From Amphirosellinia nigrospora (Eukaryota; Ascomycota; Sordariomycetes; Xylariales; Xylariaceae), in contig SCHM01000002.1 in assembly GCA_004123355.1 (NCBI GenBank), positions 5,119,569-5,183,568 on the forward strand: a stretch of 64,000 nt of DNA. The letters are read 5' to 3'. Of the stretch, positions 48,801 through 63,500 are shown one piece after another; position 1 is the stretch's first letter, and each line of letters opens with the position of its first letter. Position numbers and translations under genes: made by a program. The notes beneath the pieces are model-generated. The model was not told the DNA's origin, made no database searches, and was given only the letters and a program-made list of their open reading frames with translations.

Positions 48801-51800
48801 TTAAAAAAAAAGTTTATAAGTTTATTTTTAATAAAATATATAATTAAAATAATATAAAATTTTTTAGCTTATTATAACCTATAAAACATTAATAATGCTA
48901 AAATATTTGCTAAAAATAATAATATTAAATAAAAAGTTAGAAAAATTAAGCTTATAAATATTTAACCGTAATAAAAAATTATATAACTTTAAAAATAAGC
49001 TTTATTAAAACTTATTTATATATTTTTTAAAAAAAAAATAATATTATAAGTTTATTAATATATTATAATAAATTATTTTAAATATATTTTTTTTGTTTTT
49101 TTAAGCTTAAAGCTTTTTTTTTTTATTTAATAAATAAATAAATATATTTTTAACGTTTTAAATATATTTATTTTATTAAAAACTATATAAAATCTTTTAA
49201 ATATATTTTAATTATTTAAGTTTACTAATAATATATATATTTGTTTATTTTTATTTTATAGCTAAATAATAATTTATATTAAATATTACTTATATTTAAA
49301 ATTTTAAGCTATTAGTTATTTATATTATTAAAATAGTTAAAATTATTAAATACGAAATAAAAATTATTTATTTATTAAAATTATAGTTAGTTTGCTTTAA
49401 TTTAAATTATTATTTAGTTTTATATTTTAAACTACGGGTTAAAAAGCTAGCAAAAAACCTTACCCGCTAGTTCTAAAGCAAGTTTTCGCTATAAGGTTAT
49501 ATATTTACTAGCTTAATTATATATTTTATTTTTTTAATATCGATTAAAAATAAACGTACCGCGTTTTATTATTTTAAAAAAGTTTAAAATATTTATTTTT
49601 ATTTTATTAAAAAATAGTCTAATATATATTTAACGATTATCCGCTAGTATTATATATTATATATAAATAATATTATTAGCGTTTTTTTTAAAAATATAAT
49701 CGATATAATTATAATTTAAATTAAATAATATAAAAAAAAACTAGCTTAATAATTTATTAATAAAACTTTATTTATTATATTATTATAATAAAAATATAAA
49801 TAATATATATTTTAATTTTTACTAATATTTTATATTAATAATAACTTAAATAATAATAAATTTGTTTTAAAGTATTAACGATAAGTTTTTTAAAATATAA
49901 ATAATAATTTTTATTTTTAAATTATAAATAAAATATATAAAAATAAAACATTATTACTAAAGCTAAACTATATTTATCTAAAGCAAGTTTTTATTTTTAG
50001 ATTATTTAAAATTTTAGCAAAAGTACTAAAAACTAGTTCTATAAACGTATACTTATTTTAGCTATAATAATAGCAAATAAATTATAAAATAATAAATATA
50101 TTAATAATATAAATTGTTTTAATATTTTTAAAAAACTACTATATAATTTTAATGTTTAATTAACGCCGCTTAATATATTTTTATTAGCTTAAAATATTAT
50201 ATTATTTTTTTTTTAAAATATATTTTTATATTTTAAAACTTATACTTATTATTTTTAGCAACTTTTTTACTATTTATAATTATAAAAATATATTTTACTG
50301 CTATAAATATTTTTATTTATAATTTTAACTATATTTATACTAATATAATTATTTTAGTTTTAAATCCCGAACGTTAAACGGTTTTATTTATTTAGCTAAA
50401 TATAAGCGTATTTTTATTATTTTTATATACGCTAGGTTTTATTTAATAAAGTATAAAAAGCTAAAATTTTTAAAAATAAATATAGAACGTATATTTGCCC
50501 AAAATATAAAATAGTAAAGTTTACTAAAAAATAATTTAAAAATATATTAATAAATATAAAAAAAAATAAATTAATATAATAAAAACTTATAATAAAGCTA
50601 AAACTATATATTATTATAAAAGCTATAGTAAATACTTTTTCGGCGTTAGTTTTTATAATTATATTTATTATATTATAAAAAATCCGGTTTAATTAAGTTT
50701 ATAAAACGGCCTTTTAAACTTAAATATTATATACGTTTATTAATATTGCTAAAATTATTTAACTTTAAATAATATATTAAATTAAATATTAAAATATATT
50801 TTAAATAAAATAGTTTTTAAGCTATTTATAAACTTTATGTTTATAAAAACGTTTTAAAACGTTATTATAAACGAGTAATCGTTTAGCTAAAAATATAACG
50901 TTAATTAAAATATAATAAATAATTTTAATAATATAAATAATAAAAAAAGCAAGCCTAAATATAAAATATTTTTATTTTAAAATAGTTATATAATAAAAAT
51001 AAAACAAAAACTAATAAATAAAACTAAAATATAAAGTTTAAAATTATATTAAATTATAAGCTTTTAAGCAGCTATAACCCGGAAAACGCCAAAAACGTAA
51101 CAAGTAATAATTTTAAGTAGTATTTCTAAAATAAATAATTTAGCTACTTATTGCAAGCGAATAATTAATAAACTAAAATAAGCTAGTATTACGTTTAAAA
51201 ATTTTAAAAAAACGCTTACGAAAAGTTAGCTTAAAAGTATAGCTTTTTTTTTATTTATTTTAGCATATTTTATAAAAAATAGCGTATTTTCGAAATTTTT
51301 GCTATTTTAGCAGCAAAAATATTATTTATTATTATATTATTAATATATATATTTATAGCGGATAATTTAACTTTAAACTTAAAAATTAAAGTTATAATAA
51401 ATAAGGTTTATTTTTACTGCCGAAAAAAATATCGCTAGTTAATTATAGCGCTATATATTATAAATTCTATATAAATTAAATTATAATATATAAACGTTAA
51501 AAGCTAATTTAAATTAAATTTTACGTAGGTTTTTTTAGCCGAAATTATTTTTATTAATTAAAAACTAGCTATGCTATTTTTATTTGTTTGTTTTAAACGT
51601 TTATTAAACAGTTTTTATATAAAACAAACGTTTTTAATATAATAAAATAATTTTTTATAAATACTAAATTTTTTTATAATATTTAATAAAAATATTTTTA
51701 AATATAAAATAGTTATTTAATCTGCTTTAAATAAAATATTTTTAATATATTTATAATTATAGCTTTATATATATAACTTATTAATAAATAAAGCCTAAAA

Positions 51801-52960
51801 TATTTAAAAGTTTATTTATATATATTAAATTTAAAAAAAGTTTAGTTAAATATATAATATAACGTTTAGCTAAATAACTTAATATTGCTTAAAATAAAAT
51901 AAAACTTTTAGCTATAATAATTAAATAGTTATTAAAATTATAATTTATATAAAAAAAAATATTTAATAATATTATATTTTTTTATTATTATTAAAATACT
52001 AGCTTTAGTATAACCTCGGGCTTTATAAAACGTAGCGCTACTTTTTATTATTATATTAATATTCCCAGATTTTAATTTAAATAAATTATTATTAAGCTTT
52101 AATAAATAATAAAAAGCTTTTTTTATAATAAAAAAGCTATAAAGTACTTTATTTAGCTATTTTTTAATATAAATAAGTTATTATTATTAAACCGTTTCTT
52201 TATAATATAATAAAGCTATTTTTAAAAAAAATAAAATAAAAAAAATATAAAAAAAACAAAATTTAAATTTAAACAATAAAAAAACAATAATAATAATAAT
52301 AAATTAGCAGTTTAATTAATCTAATCTTTATTAATATAAAGTACGCTATAGATTATATAAATATAAACTATTTATTTTAAAAATATATCATACTATTATA
52401 AACGGGCGAAAAATTAAATATAACTATTTTGTTTAAATATAATATATATATTATTATAATATTTATAATATTAGTTTATATTAATATATATTAATTATTT
52501 TTTTAACTATTAGCTAATATATATAATCTGTTTTTTTTACGCTTTTTATATATATCCGCTTATAAATAATATAGAATAAACGGAAGTTTTTATTTTTAAA
52601 AGTAAAATATATAATTAAAAACCATAGAGCATTAAAGCGTAGCTTATATTATTAAAACTTAAATAAAAATTATTTTAAGTTTAAGTTATATTTTAAAATA
52701 TAACTTTTTTTTTTTTTTAGTAAAACTTTTATAATTAGTAAAATATTTTTATTATATTTATATATATTAAACTTTATATTATTAATAATAATTGTTTAAT
52801 TTATATTAAAGCGTATATTTTTAAATTATAAAACTTAAATAAATATTTTTAAATAATTAGTTTATTTAAATTTTAATTATTATTTTTTTTATTTTTAAAT
52901 AAAAAAGCTATAAATTAAATAGCGCTTTATTTTTTAAAGTTTATTTTTAAAAATATTATT

Positions 52961-53065
52961 ATTTATTACTACTACTATAATTATTATTATTATTGCTACT
53001 ATTACTATTATAATTATTATTACTACTATTACTACTATTATTATTATTATTGCTATTATTATTAA
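52961..53065 (+). repeat. ATT/ACT trinucleotide microsatellite
   Basis: About 100 bases of mixed ATT, ACT and GCT triplets. Shorter similar runs lie near 45250-45330 and 58790-58820. Confidence 0.7.
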
Positions 53066-55107
53066 TTATATTTATTAAAAAAATCTTTAAGCTATTTTTT
53101 ATATTTTAATAATTATATTTTTTTTTATATAAAAAGTTTAATTAAATATACGGGCTATTTTAGTATTTAAACGTATTAAAGCAATATATAAGCAATTATT
53201 TAATAACTTTTATTGCTTTTAAGCAATATTTAGATTATTATTTTAACGTTTATAATTAGTTTTTCGATATATTTAAATATAAGCTTTATTTAATATAAAG
53301 CTTAAAACAATTGTTTAATAAATTATACGATTTAACGCGCCTAATAATATTAAAATAATTAAAAATTTAGTTAAATAATATTTAAAAGTAAATAATTCGA
53401 TTTTTTAACAACTATATAAATATAAGTTTTTTTAATATTAAACTTAAAAATAGTTATATTTATAAAATTAAACGCCGATTTATCGATAATAATAGCGTTT
53501 TTTAAAAAAAAATAATTATAATAATAATAATTAAATATTTAAATTTTATTTATTTAAAAAAAAAAAAACGTATAATAATATTTTTCTAACGTTAATAAAA
53601 ATAATAAAAATATTTAAATTTAGCTTAAAAAAACAATATATATAATTATATTTTTAATAATAATAAAAATAACAATAAATAAATTATAATAAAATAAATA
53701 ATAAAAATAAACAAAAAAAAAAAAAAACAAATTATAAATAAATAACGGCTTATATAGTTGCTTTATTTAATTTAATAGTATTAAAAGCTTTATAGCTTTT
53801 AAAATTTTTTTATACGAATATTTTTTAGATTTTTTATTATAGTAAAAATATAAATCTTAATTATTTTTATTAATTAATAATAAATATATTATTATTATTA
53901 TTAAAAAATCTTTTTATTTATATAGTTTAAATATTAATTTATTTATTTTTTTACGCTTAGTTAAAAAATATTATTAAAGCTATATAAATAGTTTTAAAAT
54001 AATAAAAATAAATAAAATTAAAATTAAAATTTAAAAAGTTTATTTTATTTATAAGCAATTTATTTAATTATATATTTATTTTAATAAAATATTAACTTTT
54101 TAATTTTTATTAACTTTAATTTTTAAAAATAACTTAAGTTTTAAATAATTAAAGCATTTTTTATTAATTTATTTATTATTTTTTAGCTTTAAATATATTT
54201 AAATTAATAAACTTTTTTAATAAAAACTTTTAAATAAATAAATTTATTTAAATTGTTATTATATAAATTATTTTTTTATTTTTTTATTAATTATATTTAA
54301 TTATAATTTATAATTATTTATAAATATTTTATAATACTATAATATTATAATTAAATAGCTAATTATATTATATATATATTAAATCTTTAAAGGTTAAATT
54401 AAAAGCTTATTAGCTATTTAATATATTTACTATAAAAAATAATTTTATATAAATAATTAAAATAAAAATTTTTATAATAATTAAAAATTTTATTAGTATA
54501 AATTTAATTATATATAAAAAATAATATTTATATAAAAATATCGATTTTTTTATTATTTTTAGCTATTATAACTAGCTATAAAATTAACTATTAAAATAAC
54601 TACTAATATTATTATTTTAACTGCTAATTAAACTATTTATTAAACTATAAGCTATAATTTAAACTTTATTTTAAGCGTAATAAATATATAAAAAGCTTTA
54701 TTTTTTTTTAAATAATATATTTAAATCGAAGCTTTTAATAAATAAATTAATTTTATTATTAAAATCTAAAAATATTATAATAAAAAGTATTTTTTTTAAT
54801 ATTAATTTTTATAATAAATAAAAAATTTAACTTTAATATATTATAAATATAAAAGTTTTAATTAAAAAGCTATATATAATGCTTATAAAAAAAAAAAATA
54901 TTTTATTTTTAGTAAAAAAATTATATATTAATTATAATAAAATATTATAAAAGCTTTAATTAAAAGTTTAAAATAAAGTTTAAATTAAATAATAAATAAT
55001 TATAGTATTAAAAAAGCTATATAAATCTAAATTTTTTTTTTTTCGAAAAAAAAATTTATAACTTTTTTATATTTAGAATTTTTTTTTTTTTTATAGCTTT
55101 ATTAACT

Positions 55108-55302
55108 TTTATAAAACCGAAAAAAAAAACCTATATAATTAATAAAACAAATATTTTAATATTTAAATTTAGCTTTAATATTTATTTAAAACTTATAATA
55201 ACTTTATATAATTATTTTAGTTTTATAAAATAATATTTAATAAGCTTTATATAAACTTTATATATTATATTATATATTAACTAAAATCTATATAATATAA
55301 AA
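55108..55302 (+). repeat. Dispersed repeat, copy 3
   Basis: Plus-oriented copy with the closest match to the inverted copy at 31693-31890. The upstream segment from about 54930 also aligns with 40720-40890. Confidence 0.75.
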
Positions 55303-58300
55303 AGCTTTATATAATAATTATATTAAACGAAAAAAGTTGCTTAAATAAAATATTTATATTTTAAAAAATAATAATAAATATTATATAAAAAATTTATAAT
55401 ATATAGTTTACGCTAAACTATTTAAAAAAACATAAATATTAATTATTATTAACTTTTATTTTTTAGCTTATTTATATTTAAAAAAAAATTAATAAAAAAC
55501 AAAAAACAGTTAACTTAAAATTTATTATATTATTAATACAAGCAAACAAAACGCGTTAGTTTTAAAAATAATAAATTATATTTTTAAGCTATAAAATAAA
55601 ATAAAATAATATAAAAGTTTAATAAAAATTTTCGCTTTAATAAAGCTACTATAATACTAAATTAATTAAATAAATTATATTTATATATAATTTCTAGCAT
55701 AATATAATTATATATTTTTAAAAAGCTTTATAAAAAGTTAGCTTACTAACTAACTTATAACGTTAAATAAAACAATAATAATAATAAATAGTTATTTTAG
55801 CTTAATATATTTTTAGTTAAATATATTTGCTAAATTTTATTAATAAATAAAATATTTAAAATTAATTCTTAAAAAAAATATAATAAAATTTATATATAAA
55901 TAAAAATAAAAGTTATATTTTATAATTAATATTATTTTTATAACTTATAAACTAGCTAATAATTTACGCGTATTTTTATTTATATAATTAAAACTATTTA
56001 TATATTTAATAAAATAACTTAAGCTATATTTATAATTTTATTTTTTTTTTTTAAAACTTTTAATTAAATTATTTATTATTATTTAGCTATAACTATATTT
56101 AGTAATTTAAATATAAATAATAATTTTAATAGCGCGCTAGCTAATATTATATAAATTAAAAATAAAAAAATCGATAGCGATTAAATATATAATAAAAAAA
56201 TTAAAACTTAAGCAATATTTTATAATCGTTTTAAAATAGCCCGTTATTTTTATTATAATTTAAAGCAAATATAATTAAAATTTAAACTTTTAAAAAAAAA
56301 ATCTATTATAAAAATAAACGCTATTATAATTATATATTATAGCTATAACTTTATTTTTATTAAATATTTAGATATTTTAAAAGTTTTAGTTATATTTTAA
56401 GCCCGAATATAATTTTAATAGAAAAAAACAAAAAATATATATAAACTTAAAACAAATTAAAAATATTTATTAGTTTATAATAGCTTATAAAAAATAATTT
56501 TATTAGATTTATATATATTATAAAAATAAAATTTATATATATTAATATAAAATAAAAAGTAATAATAAATTTTAAATTTTTTAAAAATATAGCGCGCTAT
56601 ATAACTATAATAAAAAACCTTTATCGCTATAAAACGTTATTATTTTTTAAAACTTTAACCTCGAAATATTAATATAAAAAGCTTTCGATAAAAAATATTA
56701 AATTATTTATAGCTTTTAATAAAAGTTTTAAACTAAAAAACCTAATAATATAATAGTTATAAAAATAGGTTAAAATATAACGGATTTATTTTTAATATTA
56801 AATAGTGCTAACTTTATTTTATTATTATAAATAATTTAAACTTTGTTCGGTTAAAAAAAACAATAAAAATAAAAAAAAAGCTATTAAAATTAAATATAAT
56901 ATATAAATACTATAATAAATAATTAAATAAAGCTAATATTTTTATAATATAAACTTTATTAAGTTTTAATTTAATAACTTTATTACGCGAAATAATAATA
57001 TTTATTTAAAAAGCTTTTTAAAACGCTAGCTAATAAATTAATATATTATTTTAGTTAAACTTTATTAATTTTATTTTTTTTAATATTTTATAATATATAT
57101 AATATAAATCGAAAAAAAACATATTTTATTTATAATAATTAATAAACTTTATATAAATTACGGTTGATTAAAAACTACGATTAAAATAGTTAATATTTAA
57201 AACTTAAGCGCTAATATAATAACGCTGCTATATATGCTTTATTATTTAACTACTATAATAATAAATAATAATAAAAAATTAAACTTTTTTTTTTTTATTT
57301 TATAATAAAAAAAATAAACTAACAAAAGTTATATTTAGCTAATAAATCGTAAGTATTTTTTACTACTATAGCGTTTTTATATCCGATGTTTATAATATTA
57401 ATTAAAATTTAATTTTTTAAAGTAATACTAGCGGCCTAATAAATCTTTATATATTTTTTTTTTTTATAGTTTATATAATTATATAAGTTTAAATATAAAC
57501 TAAAATATATTTATAATATATATTAATATAAAAAACGAAATAATTAAAATTTATATAAGCTTATAAATTATAAACGTAAAATTTATAACGTTTATAATTA
57601 AAAAAAAATTAAATATAAAAAAATAAAGCTTTAAATATTATTATATTAAACTTAACGTTAATAAATTTAATTATTATTTATAATTACTAACGATTTTAAA
57701 ATTATTTAATAAATTATTAAAAACTATTATATAAAATTAAAATAATATAAAAAAAATTTTTTTCGAAAAATATTTATTTATATTAAAGCAATATTAAAAA
57801 ACGCCTATAAATATTTAAATATAATTTAATATAACAAAAGTTTTATAATATAAATAAAAGTTTAGCAAAAAACCTAAAATAGCTTAAAGCTTTAAAGGGC
57901 GTTTTTATTTCTATAAAAAATAATAAATAATTTAAACTTATATATATAGCTAAACAAAATATTTTAATATTTTTAAAAGCTTTTTATATAATTATATAGC
58001 GGAATATTTTTATATATAAAATAAAAACTTTAAACGTAAACTTTTAATAATAATATTTATTTTTAAACAAAAAAAGCTATTCGATATTTTTTATTATATT
58101 TATTAAACAAGCTTAAATTTTTTAAAATTATAGCTATTTTATAAAACAAAAATAATAAAGCTGCTTTAAAATATAATATATATTATATATTTAATTAAAT
58201 AATTTATTTTATTTTTCGTTTAAACTATTATTATTTAATATTTTTTTTAAACTAACTATTTAAGCAAACAATAATACTAGCAATATTAAATAACTAAAAA

Positions 58301-60599
58301 GCTTTTTAGTTTAACTATAGCTATTTTTGCTTAATAGCTTAAATAAAACTATATAAAAGCTTAAAAAGGTTAAAAATTATATAAACGTAGATATAAATTC
58401 TAAAAAAATTAAATTAATAGTTTAAAAACTACTATATTTTTTTAAATTAAAGTATAATTTTTTTTTTATTAATAATATTTATATTATAATTATATATTAA
58501 TATAATTTAAAACTATAGCGCTATAAATTCTAGCTTCGCTAAAAATATACGCTAAATATAAATTATATAAAAGTTAACTATTAGTTTTCTTTAAAATATA
58601 TAATAAACTTAGCTATTTATATAAAAGTTTATATTATATTATTAATAAAGTAATACTTATAAGCTAATAATATAAAGTTCTAGCGAATATATTATTTTTA
58701 TTTATAAGCTAATAATAAGTAAATAGCTTAAAGACTAGCTATATTTGCTATAACTAATAATAAAAGCAAAAAAACTAAACTATTTAATTATTACTATTAC
58801 TATTACTATTATTACTAAAACGTCTTATAAGTAAATTATAATATTTATAAACGTTTTATTTTTTTTTTTAAAAGCTTTGCCTGGCTTTTTAAATTTAATA
58901 TATTTAATATATAATTAACTAACTAAAAATAAGTTTTATATTTTATTATTTTTTAAAAATAAAAGTTTTTAATATATATAACTATATATAATATATATTA
59001 CGCTTTTTTTTATTTTGTTTATTTTTTTTTTAAAAGTTTACGCTTATTATAATAGCTATATAAATTAGATATTATTATATAAATTTTTAGCTTTTAGCTA
59101 TAGTTTATTTATTTATATTATTTTAGGTTATATTAGCTATATAAGCTAATAAAAGTCCGTTAAAGTAGCCTAAAATCTATATATATATAGCTATTAAATT
59201 TTAAGCTTTTTAAAAAAAGATTTAAAAAATAAGAAGTTTTTTAACGCTAAAGCTAATTATTAGATTTAAAAAAATAAAGCTATTTTTAAGCTTTTAAATA
59301 AAGCTTTTATAATAAATATAATAGTAAAAAAACTAAATATAGATTTTTTATTATTATATAATTATTTTAATATTTTCGACTATAATTAAACTTATTCTAA
59401 AAAAAACTATAAATTTTAACGCTTTATTTTATTATTCTAGTAAAAAGCTTAACGTTAATATCTTTTATATTCTAGCTATTTTTATTATATAAAAAAATAA
59501 AGTTATTTTTATTATTTATTGCTTAAATTTATTAAATACTTTTTATTATATTCGATTAATATAATAATAAACTTAAAAACTTTAAAAGTAATATTTTTTA
59601 AATAATTTAATTTAGCTAAATATATATTTTAGCTAAAATAAAACCGCTTAAAATATAAATTAAAAAAAAATCTAACTATTACTTTATAAACGTATATATA
59701 TAATATTATTATTATAAATTAAATCTAGCTTTTTATTAAAAAAAGATTTATAATTTTATATTTATTTCTAGATAAAAATAACGAATAAAGCTTAAAAACA
59801 AAAAGCTTAATTAAATTTTCTATTTTTTAAAATTTTTATTAGCTTAATAAAGCTTATATAAATATAAGCTTATTATTTATTTTAAATAATAAAAATAAAA
59901 GTATTAAAATATAATAAAAATTAATATTTTATATTATATATTTTAACTTTTAACTATACTATTAAAATAAAAAAGCTAATAAAAAAAAAATATAAAATTA
60001 GCTATAAGCTTAAGTTATTAATAAAAAACTATCGATAAATAATAACGTAAACGTACTTTTAAACGCGTTTATAAAACTAAGTTTAAAATATATATAGCGG
60101 ATAATAGCTAAAATAAGCTATTTTTAAAGCTAAAACTAATAGTTTAATATTTTTTATTTATATATATAGCGGCGTTTATTTAAAAGTTAAAAAATTTTAT
60201 TTATATTTTTTATTTAAAAGATATTAACTTTATAAAAACGTTTTTAGTTAATTTTAATATTTAAAGCTTAAATAAAATAGCTATTTATTGCTAAAAATAA
60301 TAATATTATATATAAAATTTATAGTTAAAATAAAGTTATATATAGCTTATTAAAACGTTATAATATAAATTATAAAAAATAGTTTATTAACTAAAAAGGT
60401 TTTGCTTAAATATTTTTATAAAAAAACCTTATAAAAAGTTTATAAATAAAATATATAATCTAAAAATAGCTTTAAAGCTACTAAAGTTTATAAAAAAAAA
60501 ATAGCTAGAAGTATTTTTAAAGTAATGTTTAATTTTTAGGAAAAAAGCTTTAATTTTTACTATAATAAAAGCTTTAAAGAAAAACAAGAGTATTTAAAA

Positions 60600-60845
60600 G
60601 CTATAAATAAGTTAGGCTATATCTAAGCTTTAGCAAGTAAGCGAGACATTAATAAATAAATATATAGTAAAGTGAATACTGCCCTTTAAATGAAGCTATT
60701 CTTAAGGGTATATGGACCCCTATAGAGGATCTTCGGAGGTTAGGTCACGTGATTGCGTATATAGGTCTATATAGGGGCATAGGGCAGTTAAACTGCCCTA
60801 CGCCTACACATATAATATATGGCTTTTTAACCCTTATAAATCTTA
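60600..60845. other. Island of normal base composition in the AT-rich block
   Basis: This stretch keeps CA, TG, CC and GG dinucleotides (for example TATGGACCCCTATAGAGGAT and TTAGGTCACGTGATTGCG), unlike the flanking DNA. It contains the inverted-repeat-bounded segment at 60678-60788. No open frame of useful size. Confidence 0.7.
60678..60788. mobile_element. Possible 111-bp MITE-like insertion
   Basis: ACTGCCCT at 60678-60685 is matched inverted by AGGGCAGT at 60781-60788, bounding a 111-bp segment with normal composition. The right end is part of the palindrome AGGGCAGTTAAACTGCCCT at 60781-60799. No clear target-site duplication was seen, so the mobile-element call is tentative. Confidence 0.35.
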
Positions 60846-63344
60846 TAATAATAAATATTGTTTATTAGCAGGTTTAATATATCGATAAACGAACTTAAAT
60901 ACTTAAAATAAAAATAGTAGTTTAGTTATTTTTAATAAATTAGTTTTATAAAACTATCTAGTAATAGTAAAAATTAATAAAAAAAATATCGGCTAATAAA
61001 TAAAAAAATTAACTTTTATTTTATATTTAAATATTAAAAGTTTCGCTTATATTAATATATAAAAACGTATTAAATAATAATATTATTATTAATTATAACG
61101 TTCGATAAATAAAAATAATATAAATAATAATATAAAACAAATAATATTATTATTTTATTTCGGATATTAAATATTTATTAATTTAATTAATATTACAGAT
61201 TATAAAGCAATAAAATAATAATATATATATAAAAGCATACGGAAACAAGAATAATATTTACTTATTTTTTATTACGCCATAGCTAAAGGCGGATAGCGGC
61301 ATATAGCGCTACAGCTTAAATACGATAAAAGCTACCTATTTAAATAAAAAAAAAAATTTCTAGCGGAAAAAATTCCAATATAACAACAAAAAAATCCTAG
61401 GGCTTATATAAAGCAAGAGTATATTTCGTGCAATATTACTTAGTCCTAAATACTTTATATATTTAGCTTTTAAAACTAATTTATTTTAAAAAACATTTTT
61501 ATTATAAGCTGCTTTTTTATTTAGCACTAATAAACAATTATTTGTTTAAAAGTAAAACAATTTCTAGCATTAATTATTATATAAAAATAAAAATAACTAC
61601 TAGTAAAAAATCTTATTATTAACTAAAGCTCCGAATATGCTAAACAAAACAAAAAAGTTAATAACTGCTAAACTTTATAGCTAATTAACGTAAAAAAAAA
61701 CGGCTATATTTTTTATACCGATTTATATAACCTTAAATAATATTTTAATATTTATTTAATAAAGCTAAAACGTTAAAAGTTATAATTATAAATATATCTA
61801 ACTTTATTAAAAAAAAAAAGCGTTTAAAAAATAAACGTTTAAAGTTTACAACTTTATTATAAAAAAAAACTATTAAAAAAAAAATTATTATAGCTTGCTT
61901 AAATTATAATAAGTTTATTATTAATAGTTTTTAATATAGCTAAATAAAACTAAATAATTTAAAATAAATAAAAGTTTATTATAAATAATTTTATTATTAA
62001 TAATATTTAAACTTAAGTTCGAATATATAATTATTACTTATTTAAAACTTTTATTAACGCTGTACGTAATAAGTTAATATATATAGCTTTAATTATTTAT
62101 TTATTTATACTTTAAATAATTTATATATTTTTTACCGATTTAAAATAATAGTAAAAAATTAAAAAACGTTTATATTTAAATATATAATTTTTCTAACCTA
62201 AATAATATTATATATTATTATTATTTTCCGAATTTATTAATTAAAGCTAAAATTAGTATATATAGCTTTTTTTAAAAAATTTATATAAAAAAAAAAGCTA
62301 TATTAAACGTTAATTTTAATTTAATAATATAATTATTTATAATTAAAAATAAAAAGTTTATTTAACTTAAAAAATATAATAAAGTTTACCTTAAGATTAT
62401 ACCGGCGAAAAAATAAAAAAACGAACAGCCGGTTAAAAAATTAAAGCTAAAAAAAACAAAAACGTTCGACGTATATAAGTTTATTTATATTATTAAATAT
62501 ATTTTTAAAAAAAATCTTATATAGTTTACAGTTAGGTTTAAATAAACTAGCAGCAAACTATACATATAATACGCTTATTATTATTATATTTAATATTTTA
62601 ATTATATAATAACTTATATATATAATATTACTAGCTTACGCTTATTAAAACTTTAGGCTAAAACTATTTTTATATAAAACCGATCGCTAATTTTTAAGCT
62701 AAGTATAAAAATTTTTTTTAAGCTTAAATATTATTTAGTAAATAAAAATTTAAAAACGCTATTTAACTTTTATAAAAAAAATATAAGCTTTTTTTAAAGC
62801 CTTATTAAAGCTATTATTATCTTAACGATAAAAATAGCAAAAATTACTAACTATTATAACATTTTACGTAAGACTAAAAATAAACGAAAAAAAATCGGGA
62901 AATAATAAAAGCTCTTTTATAACAGCTTTAAAAACGTATAGCTATATTAAAATAAAAATAAACTTATTATATAATATGTAAATAACTATTAAATTTTAAT
63001 TAAGCTAAAAATATATATACTAGCTAATATAATACTTATAAATAGTTAAACAAATTTAATTAATTTATAAATATTAGCTAGCTACTTAAAACAACTATTA
63101 TATAAAATCTTAAAGTTATTTTATTATATATGTTAAAATTATTTATTTATTTTATATTATATAAAATTATAGTTTAATTATATAATAATATATAAAATAT
63201 AAAGCTTGGGCTAATTATTATATAGCTAAATAATAAATAATTTAAATACTTAGCTTTTAATAAAATTTCTATTAAGTTAAATTATATATTTTTACCCTTA
63301 AGTTACCCCCGGGTATATAAATATAAAAATATAACCGCTAAGCT

Positions 63345-63500
63345 TTTTTATTTTTTTTTTATTTTTATCTTTTTATTTTTTTTGTTCTCGCTTTTTTTTA
63401 TTTTTTTCTTTGTCCTTTTTATCCTCTTTATCCTCTTTATCTTTTTATTTTTTTATCTTTTTATCCTTTTTATCCTTATCTTCTTAATTTTTTTATTATT
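63345..63500 (+). repeat. Pyrimidine-rich tract with TTTTTATCC-like repeats
   Basis: Almost pure T/C on the plus strand, with recurring TTTATCC and TTTATC units and very few purines apart from A. The open frame across it is low-complexity, rich in Phe, Leu and Ile, and not a gene. Confidence 0.7.
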
